A stretch of 64,000 nucleotides of DNA, from contig CM034112.1 of the NCBI GenBank assembly GCA_019914945.1, positions 7,904,501 through 7,968,500 of the forward strand. The letters run 5' to 3'. The notes below the pieces were generated by a model. It ran no database searches. It was given only the letters and a program-made list of their open reading frames with translations, and was not told where the DNA came from. Shown piece by piece: positions 1 to 12,495 of the stretch. The translations under genes and the position numbers were made by a program. Position 1 is the first letter of the stretch. Each line of letters starts with the position of its first letter. Source of the stretch: Typha latifolia (Eukaryota > Streptophyta > Magnoliopsida > Poales > Typhaceae).

Positions 1-4
1 CTAG

Positions 5-2704
5 TATAACGCCCCCGCCCAGCAGTGGCACGTGCACGCCCATGCGCCCACATGGCACACGCGGCGCACGTGATAGGACTGACGGAGCACATCACACACA
101 GATACACTCCTGTGTACAAATGATCATGACATCATCAAATACTACATGCTAACATATTTATGCTCACATAATCTAACACCAAATAAATCATACTATCAAC
201 CAAATAAACTTATTAACATATGAATATCCAAGCCCACAATAATATACACTAGACCACTACATAATCTGGTAGGACCCACACAGACCAACACAAATCATCA
301 AGATACAACTAAACAACTAATACACAAGTACACTATAATCTGACATGTATTATACAAATCACCGTCCGATATAATAAAATATAAATATCAAATAATAGTA
401 CAACTCAATATCTAGTCAAACTATCTTCTATACCATCTCACGTCTATAGCTCACCTCATTCTCGCTCTAAAATATCTCCTCAAGATATCTCAAATCGATA
501 TCACGTACCACATATTTGAGTGGGTTAGAAAAGAAATAAGAGAGTCATGAGCAAAAGACTCAGTGAATAGACCTTACCCCAAATCAGTGATGCTAAATAG
601 AGAGTAAATCATATACTCGATAATATGAATTAGAAAAAGTATCATATCATGAATGAGTATATGAATGTTTCATCAATAATATATAAATGAAAAGTAGATA
701 ACATGTCATAACTGATAAAATATATAATCCTCACAATATATAAATAATCTCCATGTAATAGTATCATCATAACTCTCTCTCAAATATAACATATGATGCA
801 TGCCGTCTATGACCATGCTATGATATCAAATATAATCATATATGATGTAAATTGACCATTTAATAATCAGGTATTCAGATGAGAATAAAATTATATGTAG
901 TTCTCAACATCTCAGTCATCAATGTTAGCTCTATATGTCATCAACATACTAGACCACTATGCTAATATAGTCTCTGATCATGTAGTCAACACATGCATAC
1001 TCATGCTAATCTATTACATGCATACTCGTGCTACAGATCAACTGAACATAATATTATAACAGTATAATCATCTCTTATCATCCCTATTTATCGTCATCAT
1101 ACTTATATCCAAGATCAGCCTAATTAGATGCATGATAAAAATATGCTCGACTGTAATCATCTTTAGATAAAGTCATATAATCATGCTGGAGGCCAAATAT
1201 GCAAGTATATAATATATAATATATCCTAATTTGAGAAAGGCGCCTATGGGATAAGACTACTCACTGTTTGATAAGAAGACACAATACACGTATCCCTCAC
1301 GTCCATCGATCAATCATCACAAATCACTAGTAAGGTCCATGAGGTCTCAAATAAAAGGGGTTGTGATCTGAAATTGTTTAAGTAATATAAAGTTAGTTAT
1401 TTATCCAATTGAGATCCGTTTGTGTAACATATGATGATTTATTAGGTTTAAAATTTCTAATTATAGATTTATTTATAAAACCATAGTTTACTAATTATAT
1501 ATTAAGTATATAATAGTCAATCTCTTTTGATAAAAAAAACGTAAAAGAGCTTCATGTACAATAATATAATTTAAAATACAAGCACATATATTATATAATA
1601 TTATATAATTATACTTTAATTATTTTGTCACTACTATCGTTACTAAACAAATTAAGAGTTGCATATAAAATAATCTTTACTTAATCATGTAATATAAATA
1701 TTAAGTAAGCCTACTATTATATTACATGCATAATAATGTATAATAAGTTGTACATATAATTACACTAAATAACACTTACCATGTTACTAAATATATCTAT
1801 TCTTGAAAAATTAAACTAAAAATCTAATTTAGATTAACTAAATAACATAAGTAATTTACACATGTGTTTTATTACCAGAGAAGGTAAAATGAACAAAGGA
1901 AAAAGAAGTAGAGGAAAGGAAGAAGAAGAAGAAGAGAAGGGAAGGGAGGGAGGCTCACCTCGGCCGTAGCGGCGGCGGCGGCAATGGCGACGACGAAGAT
2001 AGCGGCAGGCCGACATTGATAAGAGAAGGAGAGAAAGAGAGAGAGTGAGAGAGAGAGAGAGGAGGGTAAGAGAGAGAGAACGAGTCTTAGAGAGAGAGAG
2101 AGAGCTATAGAGAGAGATGGTGAAGGTGGTGTTGCGGCGGCGACGGTGACGGCAGCGATGGTGGCGGTAGGCCGACAGCGATGGCGGCGGTAGGCCGGCA
2201 TCGGCAATAGGAGAGAAAGAGAAAGCTTGAGAGAGAGAGGTGATTGAGAAAGAGAGGAGGGTAAGAGAGAGAGTTAGAGAGAGTTGGAGAGAGACCAATA
2301 AAGAGGGAGAGAGAGAGAGGCGGTGAGGGGGGAGGTGCGGTGGTGGTGGCAACGACGGTGGCGGTAGGTCGGCGCTGATGAGACAGAGAGAGAATGTGTG
2401 AGAGCGAGAAATCAAAAGAGAGGGAGAGAGATTTAGAGAGAGAGAGAGAGGCGGTGAAGGAGGGGAAGGGCGGGAGCTGCGGCGACGGTGGGGCCCACCG
2501 CAGTCGGCTGGCCCCGGCCGGCGATTGTGGTCGCACGTGTCGCCCTCAACGTGCGCCCAATGGCACAAGCTTGTGCCATGCAATACCAAATTTTTTATTT
2601 TTTTAATTTCTCTCTTTTTGTCTCTTTTTTATTTATTTATTTATATATTATTTTATTTTATTTTATTTTTATTTATTTATTATTATTTTTTTTGGGTTAT
2701 TACA
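5..2704 (-). mobile_element. Solo LTR (about 2.7 kb, Tekay/Del-like ends), nested in a gypsy element
   Basis: Read on the minus strand, the element starts TGTAATAACCC and ends GGGGGCGTTATA. The right flank is ACTAG (2705-2709) and the left flank shows CTAG (1-4), so a 5-bp target duplication is very likely, with its first base just outside the window. It matches the copy at 42,450-45,700 along its length: the same GC-rich CACGTGCACGCCCA end, the same middle section and the same (GA/CT)n-rich start. There is no internal retroelement coding sequence, so it is a solo LTR. TGTAACACCC-type ends and LTRs of 2-4 kb are typical of Tekay/Del chromoviruses; that assignment is inference. The terminal A (TA instead of CA) looks like a point mutation. 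Confidence 0.8.
2030..2470. repeat. GA-rich microsatellite tract with GC-rich interruptions
   Basis: Long purine runs of (GA)n alternate with short GGCGGCGG-type blocks inside the solo LTR. The same feature, as (CT)n, sits near the 5' end of the other copy. Open frames seen here are serine/leucine or arginine/glutamate repeats produced by the microsatellite and are not genes. Confidence 0.9.
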
Positions 2705-2714
2705 ACTAGACCAC

Positions 2715-5700
2715 GACCACCTTTGAGACCTTCCGATGTTAGAGGAGCGAAGAGCAAACGGCGAAAGGCCTTTGCTTTTGATGTGATGAGCGTTTCACCC
2801 CCGGTCATCGGTGTTCTAAGCTGATCGACAGTGTGATGCTTATAGATGGTCTTGAGGAGGATGATGAGGTTGTTGATGATGGAGAGTGTCCAGAGGAGGT
2901 CCATGAGGAGACCGTTGAGGAGGGTGTGGAGGAAGATATCCAAGCTGAAATATCGATGCATGCATATTTGGTTACTTCCGTGCCGAGAATGTTACGAGTA
3001 GACGGACTCGTTAGCAATCATTGTGTGCACATCCTCATTGATTCAGGGAGTACACACAACTTTCTAGACTAGAGGTTAGTAAGGAGATTGGGTTTGGATG
3101 CCGAACTAACCACCGGATTTGACGTTGCTATTGGAGACGGCACAAAGCTTAAGGCAGAAAGCTTGTGTCGCCGGGTAGGTATATGAGTGCAAGGACATGA
3201 TATCATTGTGGACTTGTATCCGTTGGCACTGCGAGAAGCGGACATTGTCCTTGGTGCTCAGTAGTTACAGAGTTTGAGACCCGTCACATTTGATTTTCGG
3301 AGCATATCGATGAAATTTAAACAAGGAAAGAAAGATGTGCGACTGGATGGTGTTCGGTCTTCGCCGATTCTTGCGATGCAGCCTATGATGGGGCTGCCTT
3401 GTGCGTATGATTTGGCCTACCTTCTTCAGTTAGGACCAGCAGGAAATGAGCCTTAAATGAGTTCAAGTACTACCATCGGTATCCACATGTGCAAAAAGAA
3501 GTTATCTCAAATATGGTACCCGAGATATTGGAGCAAGGCCTCATATAACCATTTCATAGCTCATATTTATCCCCCGTGCTTTTTGTGTGAAAAAGGACGG
3601 GACATGGCATTTTTGTGTCGACTATCGAGCCCTAAATGATATTACCGTTAAGGACTAGTATCCCATTCCAGTTATTGAGGAGTTGCTGGATGAGCTTGTA
3701 GGGGTGACTATATTTAGTTAGCTTGACTTGAGGGCTGGGGATCATCAAATTAGAGTTCACTCGGCAGATATGCACAAAACTACGTTTCGGACTCCGAACG
3801 GGCATTACGAGTTCCAGGTGATGCCTTTTGGTCTCACCAATGCTCCAGCTACCTTTCAAGGCCTTATGAATGATATATTTTGGCCTCTCTTGCGAAGGTA
3901 TGTCTTGGTATTTTTTGACGACATTTTGGTATATAGCAGAACTGAATTGGAGTATTGGCGACATTTGGAGGATATGCTGAATTTGTTGAAGCAAAACCAA
4001 TTGAAGATCAAGAAGTCGAAGTGCCTATGGGGAGTACCACAAGTGGAGTATTTAGGCCACATCATTTCAGTGGATGGTGTAGCAGCAGATCCTCAAATGG
4101 TTGCATGTATGACCGCTTGGCCTATTCTTACTACTACCACCGGATTAAGAGGATTTTTGGGGCTGACCGGATATTATCGACGCTTCATCGCCGAATATGG
4201 CAAGATCGCTGCTCTTCTAACGTTTTTGTTGAAGGACTCTTTTAGATGGACGGATGAAGCCACTTCAGCCTTTAAAATATTAAAAACAGCAATGACGATG
4301 GACTACGTTCTAACGCTATCAGACTTTACCAAAGAGTTCATTGTGGAATGTGATGCGTCGGGTGTTAGCATAGGACTTGTACTTATGCAAGGAGGACGTT
4401 CCATAGTCTTTCTTAGTAAGGCTTTGTCACAAAAATCTCAGCAATTATCGACTTATGATAAAGAGATGTTGGCAATTCTGCATTCGGTGACAAAGTGGAG
4501 GCTTTATTTGATCGGTAAACGATTTATTATCTGAACCGATCAAAGTAGCCTTCCATACTTTATGGGACAGCATATGCACACTCCGGCACAACAGCGATGG
4601 GTCACAAAATTGCTGGGATATGATTATGAAATCCAATACAAGAAGGGGACGAAAAATAGAGCGGCGGATGCACTATCGCGCTAACCCGATACCGCCGAGC
4701 TTGCAGCCTATTCTTCTCCTACCTTTCCCTTCTTTGACGAGCTTAGGTATGCATGTACATTTGACCTAGATATTTTGAGATTGTTGCAGGAGGTGATGGA
4801 TGATCCAGAGCGCCATCCAGAGTTGGAGAATCGAGATGGTTTGCTGCTGGATCACGGATGCATTCAAGTGCCCGCAAATGATGGATTGCGGCAAAAATTA
4901 TTGGAGCACTTCCACCACACTCCAGAGGCTGGTCATGAGGGTGTCTTGAGGACTTATAGGAGGATATCTCAGAGTTGTACATGACCAGCATTGAGGCGGG
5001 ATGTGAGGAGTTTTGTCTGTGCTTGTGAAGTCTGTCAAAGGGCTAAAGCAACCACATTGAAACCGGCTGAATTACTTCAGCCTTTACCTATACCGGACCG
5101 TGTTTGGGAGGACATTTCTATGGATTTCATAGAGGGTCTTCCGCTGGTATGTGGTTATTCTGTTATCTCTATGGTGGTTGACAGATTAAGCAAGTATGCA
5201 TACTTTTCGGCATTGTCACATTCGTTTTCAACAAAGTCGGTGGCTAAAATTTTTGTTACAGATGTTGCTCGGTTACATGGCATGCCACGCATGATTGTCT
5301 CGGATCATGATCGTATATTTATGAGTGATTTTTGGACGGAGTTTTTTAGATTGTAAGGGACTTGACTGAACTTCAGTTCAGCCTACCATCCACAGACGGA
5401 CGGCCAAACCGAGGTGGTCAATCGAGGCATTTAGCAGTACTTGAGGTGCTTTGTCAGAGAGATACTGAGACGATGGTTGGAGTTCTTACCGTGGGCGGAG
5501 TCGTCCTACAACACCGCCTACCATAGTAGCATTGACATGACTCCATTTGAGGTGGTGTATGGACGCATGGCTCGGATGAAGGTGGACTTAGCATTGATAG
5601 ATAGAGATGCCACATTGAGGAGGTTGTGTGCTCATCTTAAGCTTGCTCAAAATCACATGAAGCAAGTTTATGATCGTAGCCATAGGGAGTAGGAGTTCGA

Positions 5701-6045
5701 CATCGTTAGTTGGGTGTTTGTGAGGTTGCAGCCATTTGGATCGTATTAGTCCGATTGCATATCGTTTGGAGCTGTCGGATGGGTCGAGAGTTCATCCTAT
5801 CTTGCATGTTTCATTGTTGAGAGAGCACATTGAAGATCATGAGATTGTTGGATCGGTTCTATCAGAGCCATTGGAGGAGATAGAGATTGTAGAGCTAGTT
5901 CGAGTACTTGCTAGACGCCGACGACGACATGGTACCAGGTTGGAGATGGAGATTCTAGTTGAGTGACTTGGCAAGCCATCTAATGAGGCGATATGGGAGT
6001 TGGAGACTACTATCTTGGAGCGTTTTCCCGACTTTTCACCTTAAG
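2715..6045 (+). pseudogene. Gypsy gag-pol polyprotein pseudogene
   Basis: Domains recognised in order: the end of gag with an ERRA(K/N)-type motif (about 2730-2780); an acidic linker; aspartic protease with LIDSGSTHNF (about 3033-3065), followed at once by a stop; reverse transcriptase (about 3600-4130) with FGLTNAPATF and the catalytic FFDDIL; RNase H (about 4230-4683) with VECDASG and ending ADALSR; integrase (about 4780-5570) with an H..H/CxxC zinc region, and DDE residues within MDFIEG, VSDHD and QTEVVN; then a YRLEL..HPILHVSLL segment and a chromodomain-like WELETTILERFPDF end (about 5740-6042). In-frame stops occur at about 3070, 3184, 3262, 3454, 3651, 3718, 4532, 4681, 4982, 5354 and elsewhere. 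No functional product is expected. Confidence 0.9.
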
Positions 6046-6063
6046 GGCAAGGTGGGGGAAGCG

Positions 6064-6899
6064 TGGTGGGCTGATACACTTAATTAGAATCTTTTCTTAT
6101 TCCACTAGGAGTTTATTTTTATTAAAATAAAATTTCTGTCGGTCGCATTCGAACGTAGGCTGGATCACGTTCGAACGCCCTTGCGAACGCCTGCATCAGG
6201 TTCGCAAATACAAAAAATGCATATTGTACATTCGAACGCGATTGGGCGAGTTCGAACTCCCGCATTTGAATGCCTGCATTGCGTTCGCACATACATAGAG
6301 CGTCTTTTGGTGCGTTCGACCGCGATCAACTGAATCCTCTAGAATTCGGGTTTCATATTATTTTAGGACTTGTTGGCTAGCCTCTATAAATATGTAGATG
6401 GCACCCAACTTCATTATGCAATTGGATTATTGATTTCTTGCCTCCTATCTTCTCTCTAGACTTCTCCCTCCTCCCTCTTCACCATCCTTCCACCTCTATA
6501 GTTGGTAAGGTTTCTCCTAACTTCTAATCTCCCTTGACTATTGAGTCACCCCTCTTCTTTGAGATCTCGACCACTTCGTTCCCTTCGTCTATTTCTCTTA
6601 ATCACATCCACTATCCACCTTCACCTCCATATCCATCCATAACCCTAACATCCACTCCACCCGTCACCACCACCATCACCCACATTATTTCGTATTTTTG
6701 TTCCTACTATAGTTTGAATATGCAAAGGGCATAAATATGAAAGTTATAGATCAAGAAGTTATGGATCTAACCAATTAGTTTCATAATTTTCTAACTACAG
6801 TTGATGAATATTTTCCCACGGTTGCACGAACTAATTCCTATAATATATTTAGATCTTGAAGGAATAGTTGCGTAGCTTATCTTTTGTTCTAGATCTTAT
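6064..6899 (+). repeat. LTR of gypsy element 1, with TTCGAACG motifs
   Basis: It begins after a polypurine tract (AGGGCAAGGTGGGGGAA) and ends just before the primer-binding-type site. Between about 6140 and 6330 it holds several copies of GTTCGAACG and GTTCGCA motifs. The later section (6530-6900), with CACC-rich blocks and AAGTTATAGATCAAGAAG, recurs reversed at 53,240-53,600. Both exact ends are estimates. Confidence 0.65.
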
Positions 6900-6904
6900 C
6901 AATT

Positions 6905-6916
6905 TGGTATCAGAGC
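6905..6916 (+). other. Primer-binding-type site (initiator tRNA-Met complement)
   Basis: TGGTATCAGAGC is the usual plant retrotransposon primer-binding sequence complementary to the 3' end of initiator tRNA-Met. Here it follows the LTR of element 1. Confidence 0.7.
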
Positions 6917-6924
6917 CTATCACT

Positions 6925-7144
6925 ATCATCAGAATCTAGTTCTAACTATGTAGTATAATTACCTGAATGCCACACAGGCTCCGATAGTATAGTCATATAA
7001 AATACACTCTACCCTTAACCCCGGGCTAAGTGAGTAGGGGTACTACCTAGTCAGAACTCGACTATAAGGCATGTCATAGTCATCATGACCGTTACATTCT
7101 ATATTCACAACAGATATTTATGCAAGAGTTTATAATACATGATA
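6925..7144 (-). mobile_element. LTR-like remnant left of the hAT insertion
   Basis: AT-rich sequence with phrases such as ACACAGGCTCCGATAGTATAG that resemble the LTR fragment at 41,354-42,140. It probably belongs with 9657-11,032, the hAT element at 7153-9648 having been inserted between them. The left boundary could not be placed. Confidence 0.4.
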
Positions 7145-7152
7145 CATGTAGA

Positions 7153-9648
7153 TAGGGGTGAAAAAGGGTCGGATTAAGTCCGACTCGACCCGCTATCCGA
7201 TCCGGATCGGATCGAATACGGATAGAAAAATCCTATCCGATCCGGATTCGGATACGGATACAGATAGCTATTTCCAAAAATATCCGGATCCGGATCCGGA
7301 TACGGATAGCCTTTTAGAAAAAAATCCGGATCCGGATACGGATACGGGTTTAGTTGATTTTATCGGATACGGATTCGGATAACGGATATCCGTTTACCCG
7401 CTTAATAAATACCCAACTAAAGTTACTAAACCCTACCTCTATCTCTCATCTACTCATCATCTCCCCCAAATCTCCATCGACCTCACTCCTACCCGCGGCG
7501 CCGCCCTCACTGCTAGCCCTCACGGCCTCACCGGCTCACCCATTTTCACTGCCTCCCTCCTCCGGCCCTTCCTCGTCGACCTCGGCTCTCCTCCACCGGC
7601 CTCACTCCACGGGTCCTCGATCCTGTCGCCTCCATCTAAAATTAGCTCACCACCCTCACCGCCATCACTGCCTCCATCTACTCACCATCTCCCCCAAATC
7701 TCCATCGCCCTCACAGCCTCACTGCTAGCCGCGGCGCCGCCTCCATCTAAGGACAAAAATCCACATCGCCCTCACGGCCTCACCTATTTTCACCGCCTCC
7801 CTCCTCCGGCCCTCCTTCATCAAACTCGGCTCTCCTCCACCGGCCCTCCCTCGTCGACTTCAGCTCTCCTCCACCGGCCTCCCTCCACGGGTCCTCCTCC
7901 TCCACCGCCACCGACCCTCCCTCCACGGGTCCTCCCTCCTCCACCGCCGTCGGCCCTCCCTCCACTCCATTGGTCAGGTATATTAATGCATTCATAGACA
8001 TTTTTAACCTTTGGCAGGATTGGGAGTATATTGACTATCTTTTTGGACCTAATGAATTTATCTCATTTAGTGATTCATATTCTTCCTTAAAGTATGCACT
8101 TAGTATGTAAGCATAGGAGATCTTGTGTCAACTCATCCTGACGTTCCAAAGTTACTTACTGCTATTATCTAAGAGCTATTTACTGATAAAGTTTAACAGG
8201 ACTCTGCACTGAACGAAATAGAAAAATAAAGAAGGATCTGAACAACACATTCCCATGTAGTTAATTTTCGAGTTTTGATCTAGTTTCAGTTTTTTCACTT
8301 CTTTTATGTACTCATGCTTCTAGTCTCTTGAGACTCTTGCTGTTACTAGCACAATTGTTTTGTTTACTTATTATACTTGTTTTGTTTTGTTTTAGTTAAC
8401 AAGCCTTTGTTTATCTGTCTGTAAAATCTGCCTATATTAATGTTCTTTGCATGAGTTAATTGTGAATAATATTTACCTTCATAGATCCTATATCCCGTTT
8501 TGCTTGCCACCACTAACAACCACCACTAACAAAGTTATGAGGTGATCAGAAGTAGAAGGATACAATATGACAGGCACTATTTGGTGCATCTAGGCAGACT
8601 GCGAATACCTAAGTTGCTATTCTTAACCAAGATTAGAGAGCAACCCTTTTTGTTTGTTCTCCAAGTTTATTATCCATTTTACAACACAGGAACATAAGAT
8701 GTAATAAGGTTAATCAAACCAACATATGATATTTCTACATATTACTTTATGAGATAATTGGTTCACAAGAACAACAATATCTAGATTTTTGGTTTGGAAA
8801 TAGGGACGGAATTCTGAAATTAGTCTAAATTAGAGGTTATATGAATTAGTGATAAATAAGAGCTAGCTCTCCATGCTTCGAGACAAACTGTGTTTGATGC
8901 AAACAAGGGAACAAATTGAAGAGATTTCAAGTAGATAAGCATGTGCAAGTTTGATGCTAGGTGACCTATGTTTGCGAGTTCATTTAACGATTGTTACTCT
9001 GTTTTGACTAGCATCAACAACATCAACAGCAGATGTCAGTAACTACAAGAGAAATCATAAATAAAAATGGAACAGATACCTGTGCGACCAGGGTAGTGAG
9101 GGCAGGACTGATCAATGCAATGCTAGGCATGGATAATTTATCTACTAGAACAAATTTATATTTTTTTCATAACTTTTGAACCTAAATGATATTTTGCACA
9201 TTAGGTTTAGATCATTAGTTTATGCACATTATGTTGTTTAAAGTCTATAATTTCTTTTGTTTTTTCTTTTTGCACCGTTACTATCTTTTTGCCGATGAAT
9301 CAGTTCTCAAACACTTTAAGTTTTATTCAAATTGTATTTGAATAGTTTTAGACTTAATTAATATTCGTAGTAAATTCATATTAATTTGTTTAAAATTTGA
9401 TAGGTATTTGTTTAAGATCCGAAAATTTATCCGAACACTATCCGATCCGTATCCGAAACTATCCGATCCGTATCCGAAAACTATCTGATCCTTATCCGAA
9501 AATTATCCGTATCCGTTTTCTTAGGATATGGTTTTAATTTTTGCTATCCGTCAAATATCCGTATCCGAATCCGTATCCGGATAAAAAATATGGATCCGGA
9601 TATGGGTTGAGCACTATTCGAGCCGTATCCGATCCGTTTTCACCCCTA
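7153..9648 (+). mobile_element. hAT (Ac/Ds-like) non-autonomous transposon, 2.5 kb, with perfect 8-bp target duplication
   Basis: The terminal inverted repeats begin TAGGGGTGAAAA and end TTTTCACCCCTA, close to the known Ac/Ds terminal sequence. The subterminal regions are dense arrays of the ATCCGATCCG/GGATACGGAT type. The 8-bp duplication CATGTAGA lies at 7145-7152 and 9649-9656 and is exact. No transposase coding sequence is present, so it would need a helper. Internally it carries a GC-rich, partly duplicated block (7440-7980) in otherwise AT-rich DNA. Smaller relatives are at 14,175, 22,020 and 28,994. Confidence 0.93.
7451..7980. repeat. GC-rich direct duplication inside the hAT element (period about 228 bp)
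   Basis: A block starting CTCCCCCAAATCTCCATCG at about 7460 recurs at about 7688. Both are followed by CTCACGGCCTCACC and CTCCTCCACCGGCC phrases. The block is proline/serine-coding in several frames but has no recognisable domain. It is much more GC-rich than the rest of the element and could be captured genomic sequence. Confidence 0.7.
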
Positions 9649-9656
9649 CATGTAGA

Positions 9657-11032
9657 GCATCATTACACTAATGCATATGCTAACATTCTCATAATATCAT
9701 GATGACTAAATTATCAATAACTGCACATGTTAAGCATATATCGTAGTATGCTAGATGTATGTACTAATACTAACATTCCTATATTATTATGAAAGGTATG
9801 ATAACTGTAACTACATTATTCTAGACTTGTCTAAACTCTACTCGCATGGGGATCTGTACAGTACTCTAAATCTCCTCAGCTAGCTCGCTCCTTCGGAATC
9901 CCAAAATCCTCCTCACATAGTGTCAATCCTATTAATTCACGCAACTCCATACGTAAGATTAGCGAATTAATATAATAAATTATATTATTAGAGAATTTAT
10001 GTTTAGTCATATTAATGAGTCAAGGGTTCCCTAGGGTGAGTTCTATGTCATCCTAAAATTCACACTAATTAAGTGATAATAATTTGTCTTTAGGGGAGTG
10101 GTTACGCTGTGAAAATAAGAAATAGGGCTATAGGGTCCAAATGGCCCAAATGGGCTAGGCTGGGGGTATTGGGTTAGGCTCAAACCTAACCCAACAGGGT
10201 AAGGGATGTCTTGGTGGGCTGCAGTCCAACTGTAGCCCACCAGGTTGGTTAAGGTAGGCTGGGGGTCCAACCGCAGCCCACCAAGGTTTGATTGGTGGGC
10301 TACAGTCTGCAGCCCACCCAAACATTTGGGTTAGTGGGTTGCGGTCAGACCGCATCCCACAAGGACTCGGAAAAGGGGTTTAGTGGGTGGGGGTTTTGCT
10401 AATCCCCCTTCCTCCTTCAACCATCTCCCTCCGAGCAAGGGAGGAGACAGAGGAGGGGAAACGCGGACAACGAGGCCACGGTGTCGGCGGTGCAGCCACG
10501 AGGCCGACGGTGCCGGCGGCACAGCACGAGGCCAAGAAGGGTAAGTAAAAGGGGAAGAAAAATGAAAGAGAGGAGGAGGGCTTGACGGCGGCGGGGCGCA
10601 CTCTATAGCCGGTGGCCATGGAGGTCCTAAGGGCCGAAGCCCAAATAGAGAATTTCTCTCCTTCCATCGGAGCTCTCAGACCGGCGGCTAGACGCGGAGT
10701 CGTCGGCCGCCGCAGACTCCGACGACGACGAGGGGGGGGAGGGGTTAATCTACTAAAATTAAAGGCGGGGTAGGAGGGCTTACCGAGAGGGAGGTCATAC
10801 GGTAGGCTCGTCGGCTCCGGTGTCGACAATTCGAAAGAAGGTGAGGGAGGGAGGGATGGTGCGGTGGGGGGAGGAAATAGTGGAGGTGGGGTGTGCACGA
10901 CAAGGGGGGAGGAAATAGTGGAGGTGGGGCGTGCACGGCAAGGAAAGAGGAGGAAGCAGAAGAAGGATGGGTGGCAGAGCGACGCACGCGCCGAAGGGTT
11001 TTTTTTATTTTTTTTATTTTTCGGGTGTTACA
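9657..11032 (-). mobile_element. LTR-like segment with TGTAACACCC end
   Basis: On the minus strand the right edge reads TGTAACACCCG, the usual start of a Tekay/Del-type LTR. It then runs through a GC-rich section with repeated GGGCT/AGCCC words (10,140-10,360) and pyrimidine-rich stretches. The arrangement is similar to 50,790-51,884. I found no matching target duplication for the other end, so the extent is uncertain. Open frames in the GC-rich part are not supported as genes. Confidence 0.5.
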
Positions 11033-12400
11033 AATATGAACTAGATATGAATTGGATCTTACTTGTAGACATCAGATAAGAACCAAACAGATTAAAATTA
11101 GCCCCTATGCTGTCATTGAATCAAGGGATTACGATACACCCTATATTGGAACATTTATCAATGTCACCATAAATTTGGCCCCTTATCCTCTAACACAAGT
11201 TGGACCAAGAATTATAAATATAATAGGTATGTATATCCACAAAAGTATAGTTCAAAATAATCTCTTGGCTACAAAATATGTCACAATCTGATGAGCGCCA
11301 ACAAGACCATTGGAAAAGTACTTATATTGGTTAAAAGATAAATTTCAAAACCTCCAGTAAGGAAATTAAATATATGTAAGGGAAATGTAGATAAGGTGAA
11401 TCTAAACAATTAGACATAATCAAAATTTCATTTGGGCAACTTATTTTACTCATTATGACCAACAAGTAAAGTCGATCCAGAAAACAATCCTGCAATAAAC
11501 AGAGAAGCAAAACAACTTTAGATTTCATTTAAAGGTCAACCAATCATCAAACTTCAGTTGGATTTTTTTTTTTAATCACTACAACATTCTGAAGTTCTCT
11601 CCCAATCCATATTTAATTTGTTTAACAAAAGAATGGTTATTTAAGCCATTTAAAGAATTTTATACAGAAGTTGGGTATCAAACTATTATAGGGTATTAAA
11701 CTTTCTAGAGATTGAGAATTTAATTCTTCTTAGTAGTAATCTACGGTTTATTTGTAACGTCATAAGTTTCTACTATTTAAAAAAAGTATATAATTCTTAC
11801 AAACTTATAAAATTGCCATGTAATTTTAATTGCAGCACTTAACTCTATGTAGACTTGGATTAAAGTGCAATACTTATATTTTTCTTATCATATTTGACTA
11901 AATTATATGTCAAATTTGAAAATTCTCATTTAAAAACAAAGTTGTCGAGGATTTAAATTTTTTTTGATATATTTAAAATAATATCAATCAGATTTCATAT
12001 TACAAAGATATGAAACCAGATATATAAATTTTTTGTCATCTAAAATTTAATTGACATAATGTATTAAAATCTTATTAAATTCTCTAGAACTTTGTCTTTA
12101 ATAAAAATCTTCAAATTTGACATCTAATTTAATCAAATATAATTAAAAAAAATAACAATTGTACTTAAGTCGGAACTAAGACAAGAGAATTTCACGAAAT
12201 TGGGCCAATCCACACGGAGGTTAAAGTGCAATTAATTATAAAAACATAAGTGAGATGGAAAATTATTTTGATATTTCATGCAAATAACCCTAGCTAGCCA
12301 GGACATTCAACGTAAATGAATACTTGAAAAAGACTCAATATTACAAGTTAAAAATACATGACAAATGATTACGCATTACATGACTTCACAGAGGCGTGTT
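11033..12400. other. AT-rich intergenic DNA, nothing recognised
   Basis: Low-complexity AT-rich sequence without convincing coding potential. It includes the 3' flank of the minus-strand DUF599 gene. Confidence 0.6.
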
Positions 12401-12495
12401 CAATTCATACTTATTAATCTATCATGCACACAGTATTGTAATCCCTAATCAATTCAACGAGAGTTGAATTAGATTGCAGATCGTACTGCAGCTGG

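Larger units (their letters stand above)
2705..6899 (+). mobile_element. Degenerate Ty3/gypsy chromovirus, 3' part plus LTR (element 1)
   Basis: Remains of gag end, protease, reverse transcriptase, RNase H, integrase and a chromodomain-like tail follow each other in gypsy order. A polypurine tract (about 6042-6062) and an LTR (about 6064-6899) come next. The gag 5' half lies left of the window, beyond the inserted solo LTR. A TGGTATCAGAGC primer-binding-type site (6905-6916) follows the LTR, which would be expected after a 5' LTR, so the locus may be a recombinant of two elements. Many in-frame stops show it is long dead. Confidence 0.85.

Noticed and set aside
1834..2589. Overlapping long reading frames on both strands, rich in Ser/Leu or Arg/Glu
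   Set aside because: They are translations of the GA/CT microsatellite inside the solo LTR and have no domain.
10043..11079. Open frames in the GC-rich part of an LTR-like segment, up to 172 codons
   Set aside because: GC-rich DNA lacks stops by chance; the proteins are low complexity and lie within repeat DNA.
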